A stretch of DNA of 13,478 nucleotides from Clostridia bacterium (GTDB lineage: Bacteria > Bacillota > Clostridia > Christensenellales > Aristaeellaceae), in assembly GCA_016296675.1 (NCBI GenBank), contig JAEDIV010000068.1, forward strand, positions 1-13,478, in the 5' to 3' direction. The translations under genes were made by a program, and so were the position numbers. Shown piece by piece: positions 1-7,409 of this stretch. The stretch's first letter is position 1, and every line of letters begins with the position of its first letter. The notes under the pieces were generated by a model that did not search any database, was not told the origin of the DNA, and saw nothing but the letters and a program-made list of their open reading frames with translations.

Positions 1-347
1 TTAAGGTTGCAGATAACAGTGGCGCGAAAGAAATCATGTGCTTCCGCGTATTGGGTGGCTCCTTCCGCCGTTTCGGCAGCGTTGGAGATGTAATCATCGC
101 CAGCGTAAAGAGCGCTAACCCCGGCGGAGCCGTGAAAAAGGGCGACGTGGTCAAGGCCGTTATCGTCCGCACGCGCAAGCAGTATCGCCGTCCCGATGGC
201 ACCTATATTCGTTTCGACGATAACGCTGCCGTCATCATTAACGACCAGAAGCAGCCCAAGGGCACTCGTATCTTTGGGCCTGTAGCTCGAGAGCTCCGCG
301 AAAAGGATTACATGAAGATCGTTTCGCTCGCTCCCGAAGTACTCTAA
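1..347 (+). CDS. rplN: 50S ribosomal protein uL14 (5' partial)
   Basis: This is large-subunit protein L14, which binds 23S rRNA and contributes to an intersubunit bridge. The reading frame is already open at base 3 and begins KVADNSGAKE, so the true start lies upstream of the window. About eight N-terminal residues are missing compared with the usual length of about 122 aa. The first in-frame ATG at 36 is internal (the M of EIMCFRVLGG) and is not the start. The conserved L14 core is visible: the ADNSGAKE segment, the VKKGDVVKAVIVR stretch and the C-terminal FGPVARELRE segment. It is the first visible gene of the spc operon and is followed 15 nt later by rplX. The identity is certain; only the 5' end is missing. 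Confidence 0.98.
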   Translation, partial: KVADNSGAKEIMCFRVLGGSFRRFGSVGDVIIASVKSANPGGAVKKGDVVKAVIVRTRKQYRRPDGTYIRFDDNAAVIINDQKQPKGTRIFGPVARELREKDYMKIVSLAPEVL

Positions 348-362
348 TTGGAGGTGCACGAA

Positions 363-704
363 ATGGCATTGGCTAAGCTGAATGTGAAAACCGGTGACAC
401 CGTAGTAGTCATCTCCGGCAAAGACAAGGGCAAGCAGGGCAAGATCCAGAAGGCATTCCCCGCTGTAGGCAAGATCGTTGTCGAAGGCGTTGCAATGGTG
501 AAGAAGCACCAGAAGCCGCGTGGACAGGGCATGCCTGGCGGCATCATCGAGAAGGAAGCTGCGATCCCGGCCTGCAAGGTTATGATCGTTTGCCCGTCTT
601 GCAAGAAGGCTACCCGCATTGCTCACAAGTTCATCGAACAGGAAGGCAAGAAGCCCTCTAAGGTTCGCGTTTGCAAGAAGTGCGGAGCAACCTTGGAGAA
701 GTGA
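363..704 (+). CDS. rplX: 50S ribosomal protein uL24, zinc-ribbon form
   Basis: L24 is an assembly-initiator protein that binds 23S rRNA. The N-terminal KOW motif is clear (GDTVVVISGKDKGKQGKI, about residues 11-28), followed by the GVAMVKKH segment. The C-terminal half carries C77PSC80 and C104KKC107, a four-cysteine zinc ribbon that many L24 proteins (E. coli, B. subtilis) lack. I chose the ATG at 363 because GGAGG at 350-354 is correctly spaced before it. A TTG at 348 is in frame but would add only five residues, overlap that ribosome binding site and leave no site of its own. The protein is 113 aa, slightly longer than the typical 100-105 because of the ribbon. It lies in the spc operon between rplN and rplE. 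Confidence 0.97.
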   Translation: MALAKLNVKTGDTVVVISGKDKGKQGKIQKAFPAVGKIVVEGVAMVKKHQKPRGQGMPGGIIEKEAAIPACKVMIVCPSCKKATRIAHKFIEQEGKKPSKVRVCKKCGATLEK

Positions 705-722
705 TGAAGGAGGATAAAGCAA

Positions 723-1262
723 GTGGCCAGACTGCAGGATAAATATCGCAGTGAAGTCGTTCCTGCGCTCAAGCAGAAGTTCGGCTATAAGAACGTAATG
801 GAAATTCCCAAGCTCGAAAAGATCGTTATCAACATGGGTCTTGGCGATTGCAAAGACAATTCCAAGGCACTTGAGCTTGCGGTATCCGAGCTTGCTACCA
901 TCGCCGGCCAGAAGCCCCTGGTAACCAAGGCGAAGAAGTCCATCGCGAACTTCAAAGTTCGTGAGGGCATGAACGTAGGCGCGAAGGTAACGCTGCGCGG
1001 CGAACGCATGTATGAGTTCACCGATAAGCTCGTTTCCATCGTACTGCCCCGTGTACGCGACTTCCGCGGCGTACCCACCAAGGCTTTCGACGGCCGTGGC
1101 AACTACGCTCTGGGCGTTCGTGAACAGTTGATCTTCCCCGAAATCGAGTATGATAAGGTTGAGAAGATCCGCGGCATGGAAATGATTTTCGTCACCACCG
1201 CGAAGACCGACGAGGAAGCCAGAGAACTGCTCGCCCAGCTGGGCATGCCGTTCATGGCTTGA
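723..1262 (+). CDS. rplE: 50S ribosomal protein uL5
   Basis: L5 binds 5S rRNA and forms part of the central protuberance. The protein is 179 aa, the normal length. It shows the L5 signature LEKIVINMGLG (residues 31-41), a GQKPLVTKAKKS segment (62-73), and FDGRGNYALGVREQLIFPEI (122-141). The start is GTG at 723, preceded by AAGGAGG at about 708-714. Starting at GTG gives the expected N-terminus ARLQDKYRSEVVPAL, and no better ATG lies nearby. It follows rplX by 18 nt and precedes the S14 gene by 19 nt, the standard spc order. Confidence 0.98.
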   Translation: MARLQDKYRSEVVPALKQKFGYKNVMEIPKLEKIVINMGLGDCKDNSKALELAVSELATIAGQKPLVTKAKKSIANFKVREGMNVGAKVTLRGERMYEFTDKLVSIVLPRVRDFRGVPTKAFDGRGNYALGVREQLIFPEIEYDKVEKIRGMEMIFVTTAKTDEEARELLAQLGMPFMA

Positions 1263-1281
1263 TGCAAGGAGGATATTCAGC

Positions 1282-1467
1282 GTGGCAAAGACTAGCTTGA
1301 AGAATAAGCAGGCCAGAGAACCCAAGTTCTCCACTCGCGCCTACACCCGCTGCCGTATCTGCGGCCGTCCCCATGCGGTACTTCGCAAGTATGGCGTATG
1401 CCGTATCTGCTTCAGAGAACTGGCTTACAAGGGCCAGATTCCCGGAGTTAGAAAGGCTAGCTGGTAA
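1282..1467 (+). CDS. rpsN: 30S ribosomal protein uS14, type Z
   Basis: This is the short zinc-binding form of S14, located in the 30S head. The length is 61 aa, as expected for type Z, against about 100 aa for the zinc-free E. coli form. Four cysteines form the zinc site: C24RIC27 and C40RIC43. The C-terminus GQIPGVRKASW is diagnostic. The start is GTG, with AAGGAGG at about 1265-1271. In many Firmicutes this gene (sometimes named rpsZ) is accompanied elsewhere by a zinc-free paralogue used under zinc starvation; none is in this window. Gap to rpsH is 29 nt, the longest in the cluster. Confidence 0.98.
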   Translation: MAKTSLKNKQAREPKFSTRAYTRCRICGRPHAVLRKYGVCRICFRELAYKGQIPGVRKASW

Positions 1468-1496
1468 GCTGGGCAAACACGGAAGGAGGTTATACA

Positions 1497-1895
1497 ATGC
1501 TTGTTAACGATCCCATCGCGGATATGCTGACCAGAATCCGCAATGCCCTGATTGCCAGACATGAAGAGGTAATCATTCCCGCTTCCAATATGAAGAAGTC
1601 TATCGCTAAGATTCTTCTGGACGAGGGCTACATCAAGTCCGTTGACTACATCGAAGACGGCTTGCAGGGAAAAATTAAGATCACTCTGAAGTACGCTCAG
1701 GGTAAAGAATCCGTCATTAAGGGCCTCAAGCGCATTTCCAAGCCCGGACTGCGCGTTTACGCCAAGAACGAAGAGATCCCGAAGGTCTTAGGCGGCCTCG
1801 GCATCGCGATCATCTCCACTTCCAAGGGCGTTATGGCTGACAAAGCAGCTCGCGCGGCCGGCGTCGGCGGCGAAGTGCTGGCTTTCATCTGGTAA
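1497..1895 (+). CDS. rpsH: 30S ribosomal protein uS8
   Basis: S8 binds the central domain of 16S rRNA and, in E. coli, represses translation of spc-operon mRNA (known for that family member, not shown here). The protein is 132 aa, normal length. It begins VNDPIADMLTRIRNA, and the C-terminal rRNA-binding signature STSKGVMADKAARAAGVGGEVLAFIW is complete. The start ATG follows AAGGAGGT at about 1483-1490. I looked for an S8-binding mRNA structure at the rplE start, as in E. coli, and saw nothing I could defend. rplF begins 18 nt downstream. Confidence 0.98.
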   Translation: MLVNDPIADMLTRIRNALIARHEEVIIPASNMKKSIAKILLDEGYIKSVDYIEDGLQGKIKITLKYAQGKESVIKGLKRISKPGLRVYAKNEEIPKVLGGLGIAIISTSKGVMADKAARAAGVGGEVLAFIW

Positions 1896-1913
1896 TTAGG
1901 GAGGATAAAGAAT

Positions 1914-2459
1914 ATGTCTCGAATTGGTAAGCTCCCGATCCAGATTCCCGCCGGTGTTACCGTAACGGTTTCTGACGAGAACGTCGTCACCGTAAAGGGC
2001 CCCAAGGGTGAGCTGGCTCAGAGCGTAAATGAGCAGATCAAAGTTGAGATCAAGGACGGCGTTCTCACCGTATCCCGCCCCAATGATCTTAAGCAGATGC
2101 GCGCTATGCACGGCCTTTACCGTGCGCTCATCAATAACATGGTTATTGGTGTAACCACTGGTTTCACCAAGAGCCTCGAGCTGGTCGGCGTTGGTTACCG
2201 CGCCCAGGCAGACTCTGCCAAGCAGCTCACCATCAACATCGGCTACAGCCACCCGGTAGTAGTTGCGGCACCTGAAGGCATCTCCTTCGCGACCCCCGCA
2301 CCCACCACCATCACCGTAACCGGCATCGACAAGCAGGTTGTTGGCGAGATCGCCGCGGAAATCCGCGCCATCCGCAAGCCCGAACCCTATCATGGCAAGG
2401 GCATCCGTTATACCGGTGAAGTTGTCCGTCATAAGGAAGGCAAGGCCGGAAAGAAGTAA
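1914..2459 (+). CDS. rplF: 50S ribosomal protein uL6
   Basis: L6 has two tandem similar domains and binds near the sarcin-ricin loop and factor-binding site of the 50S subunit. At 181 aa it is full length. It starts MSRIGKLPI, the L6 hallmark. The domain junction carries ELVGVGYRAQ (about 89-98), and the C-terminal signature PEPYHGKGIRY lies at residues 156-166. The start ATG is preceded by GGGAGGA. It sits between rpsH and rplR with 18-nt gaps on both sides. Confidence 0.98.
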   Translation: MSRIGKLPIQIPAGVTVTVSDENVVTVKGPKGELAQSVNEQIKVEIKDGVLTVSRPNDLKQMRAMHGLYRALINNMVIGVTTGFTKSLELVGVGYRAQADSAKQLTINIGYSHPVVVAAPEGISFATPAPTTITVTGIDKQVVGEIAAEIRAIRKPEPYHGKGIRYTGEVVRHKEGKAGKK

Positions 2460-2477
2460 TAAAGGGAGGGTATCGCA

Positions 2478-2846
2478 ATGTTCAAAAAGCGTGACAGAAA
2501 TGAAGTCCGCGTGATCCGCCATGAGCGTGTTCGCAAAAAGATCAGCGGTACGCCCGAGCGTCCGCGCCTGTGCGTATACCGTTCTAACGCGCATATCTAC
2601 GCGCAGATCATCGACGATGTAAAGGGCAACACCCTCTTTGCAGCGTCCACTGTTGAAAAAGATATCGCGGCTCAGGTTGCCGAGATGGACAAGAAAGCCG
2701 CTGCCAAGCTCGTAGGCAAGGTAGTAGCCGAGCGCGCCGTCGCAGGCGGCGTGAAGGAAGTCGTATTTGACCGCGGCGGTTACATTTACACCGGTCGTGT
2801 AGCCCAGCTTGCTGCTGGCGCTCGCGAAGGCGGTCTGGACTTCTAA
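2478..2846 (+). CDS. rplR: 50S ribosomal protein uL18
   Basis: L18 binds 5S rRNA together with L5 in the central protuberance. At 122 aa it is full length. The basic N-terminus (FKKRDRNEVRVIRHERVRKK) precedes GTPERPRLCVYRSN (about 24-37) and HIYAQIIDD. The C-terminal FDRGGYIYTGRVAQLA segment is the conserved rRNA-contacting strand-turn. The start ATG has GGGAGGG just upstream. Gap to rpsE is 17 nt. Confidence 0.98.
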   Translation: MFKKRDRNEVRVIRHERVRKKISGTPERPRLCVYRSNAHIYAQIIDDVKGNTLFAASTVEKDIAAQVAEMDKKAAAKLVGKVVAERAVAGGVKEVVFDRGGYIYTGRVAQLAAGAREGGLDF

Positions 2847-2863
2847 TTAAGGAGGAGCACGCA

Positions 2864-3361
2864 ATGCAGCGCAGAGAACAGGTTAGCGAGTTTAAAGAAA
2901 AGCTTGTCTATATCAACCGCGTTGCCAAGACCGTTAAGGGCGGTAAGAACTTCCGTTTCTCCACCCTGATGGTAGTAGGCGATGAAAAAGGCCGCGTAGG
3001 CTGCGGCATGGGTAAAGCGGTTGAAATTCCCGAGGCAGTACGCAAGGGCATCGACGATGCGAAGAAGCAGATGATCTCCGTTTCCTTGGATGGCAACACC
3101 ATTCCTCACGAGATCGTCGGCGTATTCGGCACCGGCCGCGTACTCCTTATGCCGGCTCCCGAAGGAACCGGCGTTATCGCGGGCGGCCCCGTCCGTGCGG
3201 TAATCGAAGCGTGCGGCATCAAGAATATCCGCACCAAGTCGATCGGTTCCAACAACCCGGTCAACATGGTTAAAGCTACCCTCGCAGGACTTAAGCAGCT
3301 CAGAAATGCTGAAGAAGTTGCAAAGCTTCGCGGCAAGACTGTTGAAGAGCTGTTAGGCTAA
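2864..3361 (+). CDS. rpsE: 30S ribosomal protein uS5
   Basis: S5 lies near the mRNA entry channel and the decoding region and affects fidelity and spectinomycin response. The length is 165 aa, normal. The N-terminal double-stranded-RNA-binding-like domain is clear (KLVYINRVAKTVKGGKNFRF, about 13-32), followed by GDEKGRVGCGMGKA. The C-terminal domain contains APEGTGVIAGGPVRAVIEACGI and GSNNPVNMVKATLAGL. The ATG at 2864 follows AAGGAGGAG. rpmD starts 13 nt downstream. Confidence 0.98.
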   Translation: MQRREQVSEFKEKLVYINRVAKTVKGGKNFRFSTLMVVGDEKGRVGCGMGKAVEIPEAVRKGIDDAKKQMISVSLDGNTIPHEIVGVFGTGRVLLMPAPEGTGVIAGGPVRAVIEACGIKNIRTKSIGSNNPVNMVKATLAGLKQLRNAEEVAKLRGKTVEELLG

Positions 3362-3374
3362 GGAGGACGCTACA

Positions 3375-3557
3375 ATGAAGCTTAAGATTACTCAGACCAA
3401 GTCCACCATCGCCTGCCTCAAAGACCAGATCGCGACCATCGAGGCTCTCGGACTTCACAGAATCGGCCACACCGTAGTGAAGAACGACAACCCCGCTATC
3501 CGCGGCATGATCTTCAAGGTAAAGCATATGGTAAAAGTTGAGGAAGTAAACGACTAA
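3375..3557 (+). CDS. rpmD: 50S ribosomal protein uL30
   Basis: This is the short bacterial L30 at 60 aa, the usual size. It has the expected start LKITQTKSTI, then TIEALGLHRIGHTVV (about 21-35) and a C-terminal IFKVKHMVKVEEV. AAGGAGG ends 10 nt before the ATG. It lies between rpsE and rplO, as in other bacteria with a complete spc operon. Confidence 0.98.
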   Translation: MKLKITQTKSTIACLKDQIATIEALGLHRIGHTVVKNDNPAIRGMIFKVKHMVKVEEVND

Positions 3558-3568
3558 GGAGGTCCGAC

Positions 3569-4009
3569 ATGAAACTTCATGAACTGAAACCCGCAATCGG
3601 ATCTACTACCGCCCCCAAGCGTCTTGGACGCGGTATCGGTTCCGGACTCGGTAAGACCTCCGGAAAAGGTCACAAAGGTGCAAAGGCTCGTTCCGGCGGC
3701 GGCAAGCGCCCCGGATTTGAAGGCGGCCAGATGCCCCTCACCATGCGTCTTCCCAAGCGCGGCTTCACCAACAAGTGGGCAACCGTGCTGGTAGCGGTCA
3801 ATGTTGAGCAGCTGAACATCTTTGAAGATGGCTCCGTAGTAGGACCCGTCGAACTGATTCAGGCCGGCATCATCAAGAAGATCGAAGACGGCATCAAAAT
3901 CCTTGGCAACGGCGAACTTACCAAGAAACTCACCGTACAGGCAATGAAGTTCTCTGCTACGGCGAAAGAGAAGATCGAGGCAGTGGGCGGAAATTGCGAG
4001 GTGATCTGA
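3569..4009 (+). CDS. rplO: 50S ribosomal protein uL15
   Basis: L15 is a late-assembly 50S protein with a long basic, glycine-rich N-terminal extension that penetrates the rRNA. That extension is plain here: RLGRGIGSGLGKTSGKGHKG (about 18-37), then GGGKRPGFEGGQMPL and LPKRGFTN. The globular C-terminal domain ends in KIEAVGGNCEVI. At 146 aa it is full length. AAGGAGG at about 3556-3562 provides the ribosome binding site and overlaps the rpmD stop. Only 1 nt separates its TGA from the secY ATG, which suggests translational coupling. Confidence 0.98.
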   Translation: MKLHELKPAIGSTTAPKRLGRGIGSGLGKTSGKGHKGAKARSGGGKRPGFEGGQMPLTMRLPKRGFTNKWATVLVAVNVEQLNIFEDGSVVGPVELIQAGIIKKIEDGIKILGNGELTKKLTVQAMKFSATAKEKIEAVGGNCEVI

Positions 4010-4010
4010 C

Positions 4011-5279
4011 ATGCTTGAAACTTTAAAGAATGCATGGAAGATCATCGATGTCCGTAAGAAGATCCTGTATACCCTGGGTATGCTTCTTCTTTACAGACTG
4101 CTCTGCTTCATCCCCACTCCCGGTGTGGACGTTGCAAAAATTATGCAGGGCGTCGACAGCATCCCGCTCCTTCAGTACATGAGCGCGATGACCGGCTCCC
4201 AGCTTTCCCAGATGACCATTATGGCCATGGGTATCACTCCGTACATCAATGCAAGCATTATCATGCAGCTTCTGTGCGTTGCGATCCCCGCTCTGGAAGA
4301 GCTTAACAAGTCCGGCGACGAAGGCCGCAAGAAAATCGCTCAGATCACCCGTTACGTAACGGTTGGTCTCGGTTTCCTCCAGGCTGTAGCCATGACTGTC
4401 GGCATGAAGGCCTCCGTAACCGGCGGTTTCTTCAGCTACCTCACCATCGGTTTCTGCCTCGCAGCTGGTACTGCTCTTGCCATGTGGATTGGCGAGCGCA
4501 TCACCGAGAATGGCATCGGAAACGGAGTTTCCATGCTGATCTTCGCCGGTATCATTGCCAACTTCGCGACCGCTGTTGCCAATGGCGCGGCTAACCTTGT
4601 TACCAACATCACCTCCGGTGCGATTCTCAGCGTACTGGGAACGCTCGCGATCCTCATCGTATCCATCGGACTTATCGTCGGTGTAGTACTTGTTGATCTT
4701 TCCGAGCGCCGTATTCCGATCCAGTATGCCAAGCGCATGGTTGGCCGTAAGATGTACGGTGGCCAGAGCACGCACATTCCGCTGCGTCTCAACGCTTCCG
4801 GCGTTCTTCCGCTGATCTTTGCTTCCTCCATCATGCAGTTCCCCGCCACTATCCTGAGCTTCTTCCCGAATAGCGGCGCCTACAGATGGTGGTCCACGAA
4901 CGTAAGCGCTACCGGATTCTGGTACAATCTGATCTTCGCTCTTATGATCCTTGGATTTACTTTCTTCTATTCCAGCATTACTTTCAATCCTGCTGAAATG
5001 AGCAAGAATATCCAGCAGAACGGCGGCATGATCCCCGGCATCCGTCAGGGCAAGCCCACCACTGAATATATCACGAAGATCAATCGCCGTATCCTTCTCT
5101 TCGGCGCATTCTTCCTTGCGTTCCTCGCGCTGCTGCCTTCTGTCGCTTTCGCAATTGCTGAGGTTCGGCTGCCCTTCGCGGCATCTTCCCTCCTGATTGC
5201 TGTCAGCGTTGCAGTAGAAGTTATGCGTCAGCTTGAGTCCCAGATGCTCATGCGTCATTACAAGGGATTCCTTAAGTAA
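4011..5279 (+). CDS. secY: Protein translocase subunit SecY
   Basis: SecY forms the protein-conducting channel of the Sec translocon in the cytoplasmic membrane, with SecE and SecG. At 422 aa it is within the normal range and has ten predictable hydrophobic segments. Signature 1 (MGITPYINASIIMQLL) is at residues 73-88, and signature 2 (WIGERITENGIGNGVSM) at 159-175. The cytosolic loop RRIPIQYAKR (233-242), a site of SecA and ribosome contact in the family, is intact, as is PLRLNASGVLPLIF (257-270). The ribosome binding site GAGGTGAT (3998-4005) lies inside the end of rplO, so the two genes are probably translationally coupled. It is followed by adk, the common Gram-positive arrangement. Confidence 0.98.
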   Translation: MLETLKNAWKIIDVRKKILYTLGMLLLYRLLCFIPTPGVDVAKIMQGVDSIPLLQYMSAMTGSQLSQMTIMAMGITPYINASIIMQLLCVAIPALEELNKSGDEGRKKIAQITRYVTVGLGFLQAVAMTVGMKASVTGGFFSYLTIGFCLAAGTALAMWIGERITENGIGNGVSMLIFAGIIANFATAVANGAANLVTNITSGAILSVLGTLAILIVSIGLIVGVVLVDLSERRIPIQYAKRMVGRKMYGGQSTHIPLRLNASGVLPLIFASSIMQFPATILSFFPNSGAYRWWSTNVSATGFWYNLIFALMILGFTFFYSSITFNPAEMSKNIQQNGGMIPGIRQGKPTTEYITKINRRILLFGAFFLAFLALLPSVAFAIAEVRLPFAASSLLIAVSVAVEVMRQLESQMLMRHYKGFLK

Positions 5280-5298
5280 TGAATCGGGGGCGAGAGAT

Positions 5299-5922
5299 AT
5301 GAAACTAGTATTTCTGGGCCCTCCCGGTGCAGGTAAGGGAACGCAGGCCGCAGGCGTTTGCCAGCGGTTTGCGATTCCCCATATCTCTACCGGAGATATG
5401 CTGAGAGCCGCTATCGCCAAAGGAACGGAAACGGGCCTTAAGGCCAAGGTCTTTATGGATCAGGGCCAGCTGGTTCCCGATGAAGTTCTTGTACAGATGG
5501 TTAAAGAACGCTTGAGCGAAAGCGATTGCGTGAATGGCTACCTGCTTGATGGCTTCCCCCGTACGGTAAAGCAGGCTGAGGCTCTGGATATGATTTCCAA
5601 GCCTGATGTCACTGTTGATGTTGAGGTTCCCGATGAGAAACTGCTTGCAAGACTCACCGGAAGACGCGTTTGCATGGCTTGCAAGGGCACATTCCACGTG
5701 ACCAAGCTGGGCGATGCGACTGTTTGCCCCGATTGCGGCGGCGAACTGATTCAGCGTGACGATGATAAGCCCGCTACGATTCAAAAAAGACTGGACGTTT
5801 ACCATTCTCAGACAGCTCCCTTGATCGATTATTACGAGAAGTGCGGCTCTCTTAAGAAGGTAGACGGAGATCAGGCACCGGACAAAGTTTTCGAGGCAAT
5901 TCTGGTTGCCCTCGGAGGCTGA
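5299..5922 (+). CDS. adk: Adenylate kinase, zinc-LID form
   Basis: Adenylate kinase converts AMP plus ATP to two ADP in the cytoplasm. The Walker A loop GPPGAGKGT is at residues 7-15, the AMP-site DGFPRT at 84-89, and the LID at about 121-157. C125, C128, C143 and C146 in the LID form the structural zinc site seen in many Gram-positive enzymes. The catalytic RDDD segment is at 153-156. The LID is a few residues shorter than in B. subtilis. At 207 aa the protein is near normal (about 215). The start is ATG 5299, because the protein must begin KLVFLGPPG; an in-frame ATG at 5233 lies inside secY and would add 22 unrelated residues. The ribosome binding site is G-rich and weak (5286-5296). map begins 2 nt after the stop. 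Confidence 0.97.
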   Translation: MKLVFLGPPGAGKGTQAAGVCQRFAIPHISTGDMLRAAIAKGTETGLKAKVFMDQGQLVPDEVLVQMVKERLSESDCVNGYLLDGFPRTVKQAEALDMISKPDVTVDVEVPDEKLLARLTGRRVCMACKGTFHVTKLGDATVCPDCGGELIQRDDDKPATIQKRLDVYHSQTAPLIDYYEKCGSLKKVDGDQAPDKVFEAILVALGG

Positions 5923-5924
5923 AG

Positions 5925-6698
5925 ATGATTTATACCAGAACCCCTGCGGAACTTGAAAAAATGAGAGACGCAGGCAAGCTTTTGTATGAAGTGCTGGGAC
6001 AGCTCAAAGAAATGATCCGCCCCGGCGTCACCACGCTTGAGATCGACAGGGAGGCCGAAAGGCTGATTCGCAAAGGCGGAGCGATTCCTTCTTTCAAAGG
6101 ATATGAAGGATTTCCGTTCACCATTTGCGCAAGTCCCGACGATCAGGTTGTTCACGGCTTTGCCAATGACAAGCCGCTGGTAGAAGGCCAGATTTTGAGT
6201 GTTGACTGTGGTCTGATACTCAAAGGATGGCAGTCCGACAGTGCTTTTACACATCCCGTTGGAAAGATTTCCAAAGAACGTGAAAAGCTGATCCGCGTTA
6301 CCGAGGAGTGTTTCTGGATCGGAGCCCGCGAGGCGCGCGAAGGAAACAGAATCGGGGATATTGGTTATGCAATTCAAAAACATGCTGAGTCCCATGGATA
6401 CGGAGTTATCCGCGATCTGTGCGGACACGGCATTGGCACCGAGATGCACGAAGATCCCAGTGTACCGAATTATGGAAGACCCGGAAGAGGCGTTCGTCTC
6501 AGAGAGGGTATGACGATTGCAATCGAACCGATGATTGCGATGGGAGACTGGGGCGTATATGTAGAGGACGATGGCTGGACCATCAAAACCGATGATCACA
6601 GCGTATGCTCTCACTATGAGCACACAATCGCCATCACTAAGGGCGATCCGGAAATCCTTTCGTACCCCGGATTCCGGTTTACGGAGGCCAAACGATGA
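5925..6698 (+). CDS. map: Methionine aminopeptidase, type I
   Basis: This enzyme removes the initiator methionine from nascent proteins in the cytoplasm. It is a pita-bread-fold dinuclear metalloenzyme. All five metal ligands are visible: D94 (SVDCG), D105 (SDSA), H168 (CGHGIG), E201 (AIEPM) and E232 (YEHT); H77 of VVHG is the substrate-binding histidine. At 257 aa it is type I without an N-terminal zinc extension. GGAGG overlaps the end of adk immediately upstream. The ATGA at its 3' end is the start of the next gene (4-nt overlap), so the distal part of the operon is tightly coupled. Confidence 0.98.
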   Translation: MIYTRTPAELEKMRDAGKLLYEVLGQLKEMIRPGVTTLEIDREAERLIRKGGAIPSFKGYEGFPFTICASPDDQVVHGFANDKPLVEGQILSVDCGLILKGWQSDSAFTHPVGKISKEREKLIRVTEECFWIGAREAREGNRIGDIGYAIQKHAESHGYGVIRDLCGHGIGTEMHEDPSVPNYGRPGRGVRLREGMTIAIEPMIAMGDWGVYVEDDGWTIKTDDHSVCSHYEHTIAITKGDPEILSYPGFRFTEAKR

Positions 6699-6967
6699 AC
6701 AAAGCGCCCATTCTTGAAGGATCCAAAGTGATCTCAAAGGCCGGACGCGATGAGGGAAGACTGTTTTTGGTGGTCAAATCGCTGGATGAAGAATATGTTC
6801 TTATATCCGACGGCGATACCCGGAAAATGGATAAACCCAAAAAGAAAAAGCGTAGGCATCTGAAACAGGTATCCCAGCCCGCACAGCCCATTGTAGAACG
6901 ATTGACAAGCGGCCAAAAGGTACTCGATCACGAAGTGCGCCATTGGCTTTCTAACGAGGAGGAGTAA
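6695..6967 (+). CDS. KOW-domain RNA-binding protein, L14e-like
   Basis: This is a small basic 90-aa protein with an N-terminal KOW-type motif (GSKVISKAGRDEGRLFLVV, about residues 9-27) and a lysine/arginine cluster KPKKKKRRHLK at 47-57. The C-terminal tail is acidic (SNEEE). Genes of this type between map and infA are typical of Firmicutes and resemble archaeal and eukaryotic L14e. A ribosome-associated or RNA-binding role is inferred from position and motif; the precise function is not established by the sequence. The start ATG overlaps the map stop as ATGA, with GGAGG at 6683-6687 and 7-nt spacing. infA starts 4 nt after its stop, and the AGGAGG serving infA lies inside this gene's last codons. 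Confidence 0.88.
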   Translation: MNKAPILEGSKVISKAGRDEGRLFLVVKSLDEEYVLISDGDTRKMDKPKKKKRRHLKQVSQPAQPIVERLTSGQKVLDHEVRHWLSNEEE

Positions 6968-6971
6968 AGCT

Positions 6972-7193
6972 TTGTCCAAGTCTGATGTTATCGAAGTTGA
7001 AGGCGTTGTAACGGAATGCTATCCGAACGCCATGTTCGAAGTACAGCTGCCCAACGGTCATAAGATCCTGGCTCATGTATCCGGAAAAATGCGCATGAAT
7101 TATATTCGCATTTATCCCGGCGACAAGGTCACCATTGAGCTTTCGCCCTACGATCTGACCAGAGGTCGCATTACCTGGCGCAGTAAGTCGTAA
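6972..7193 (+). CDS. infA: Translation initiation factor IF-1 (TTG start)
   Basis: IF-1 is the small OB-fold factor that binds the 30S A site during initiation. The 73-aa product aligns end to end with the family: DVIEVEGVVTECYPNAMFEV, then HVSGKMRMNYIRI (35-47) and PGDKVTIELSPYDLTRGRITWR at the C-terminus. The only start giving the normal N-terminus (MSKSDVIEVEG) is TTG at 6972. AGGAGG at 6957-6962 is placed 9 nt upstream, which supports it. There is no in-frame ATG before the one inside the OB fold at NAMF. A rare start codon on an initiation factor gene is notable; see findings. Confidence 0.96.
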   Translation: MSKSDVIEVEGVVTECYPNAMFEVQLPNGHKILAHVSGKMRMNYIRIYPGDKVTIELSPYDLTRGRITWRSKS

Positions 7194-7216
7194 ATTCCAA
7201 AAAGGAGGAACCACCG

Positions 7217-7330
7217 ATGAAGGTAAGGCCGTCCGTTAAGGTGATCTGCGAAAAGTGCAAGATCATCAAGCGTAAGGGACATGTTATGGTAATCTGCGAG
7301 AACCCCAAGCACAAGCAGAAGCAGGGCTAA
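7217..7330 (+). CDS. rpmJ: 50S ribosomal protein bL36, zinc form
   Basis: L36 is the smallest 50S protein at 37 aa. The translation is MKVRPSVKVICEKCKIIKRK, followed by GHVMVICENPKHKQKQG. C11, C14, C27 and H32 make the zinc-ribbon site, so this is the zinc-containing form. AAAGGAGG lies 8 nt before the ATG at 7217. It is 23 nt after infA, as in B. subtilis and relatives. It is the last gene of the operon here: a hairpin terminator follows 13 nt after the TAA, and rpsM does not follow. Confidence 0.97.
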   Translation: MKVRPSVKVICEKCKIIKRKGHVMVICENPKHKQKQG

Positions 7331-7343
7331 GGGTAAGCGCATG

Positions 7344-7379
7344 AAAAAGGAACTGTGTCGAATAACACGGTTCCTTTTT
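7344..7379. terminator. Bidirectional terminator ending the spc operon
   Basis: A 15-bp stem (7344-7358 with 7365-7379, one G-T pair) closes a 6-nt loop, CGAATA. The stem is bounded by five A residues on the left and five T residues on the right, so it reads as an intrinsic terminator on both strands. On the plus strand it ends the ribosomal operon. On the minus strand it can stop transcripts from the convergent phosphatase gene. Confidence 0.88.
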
Positions 7380-7409
7380 GTTTATGGAAGAAAGATTGGT
7401 TTGAAATAC

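Noticed and set aside
4023..5447. A 474-codon minus-strand frame opposite secY and adk
   Set aside because: Its length comes from the biased codon use of highly expressed genes. The composition is low-complexity and unlike any protein family, and the plus-strand genes are certain.
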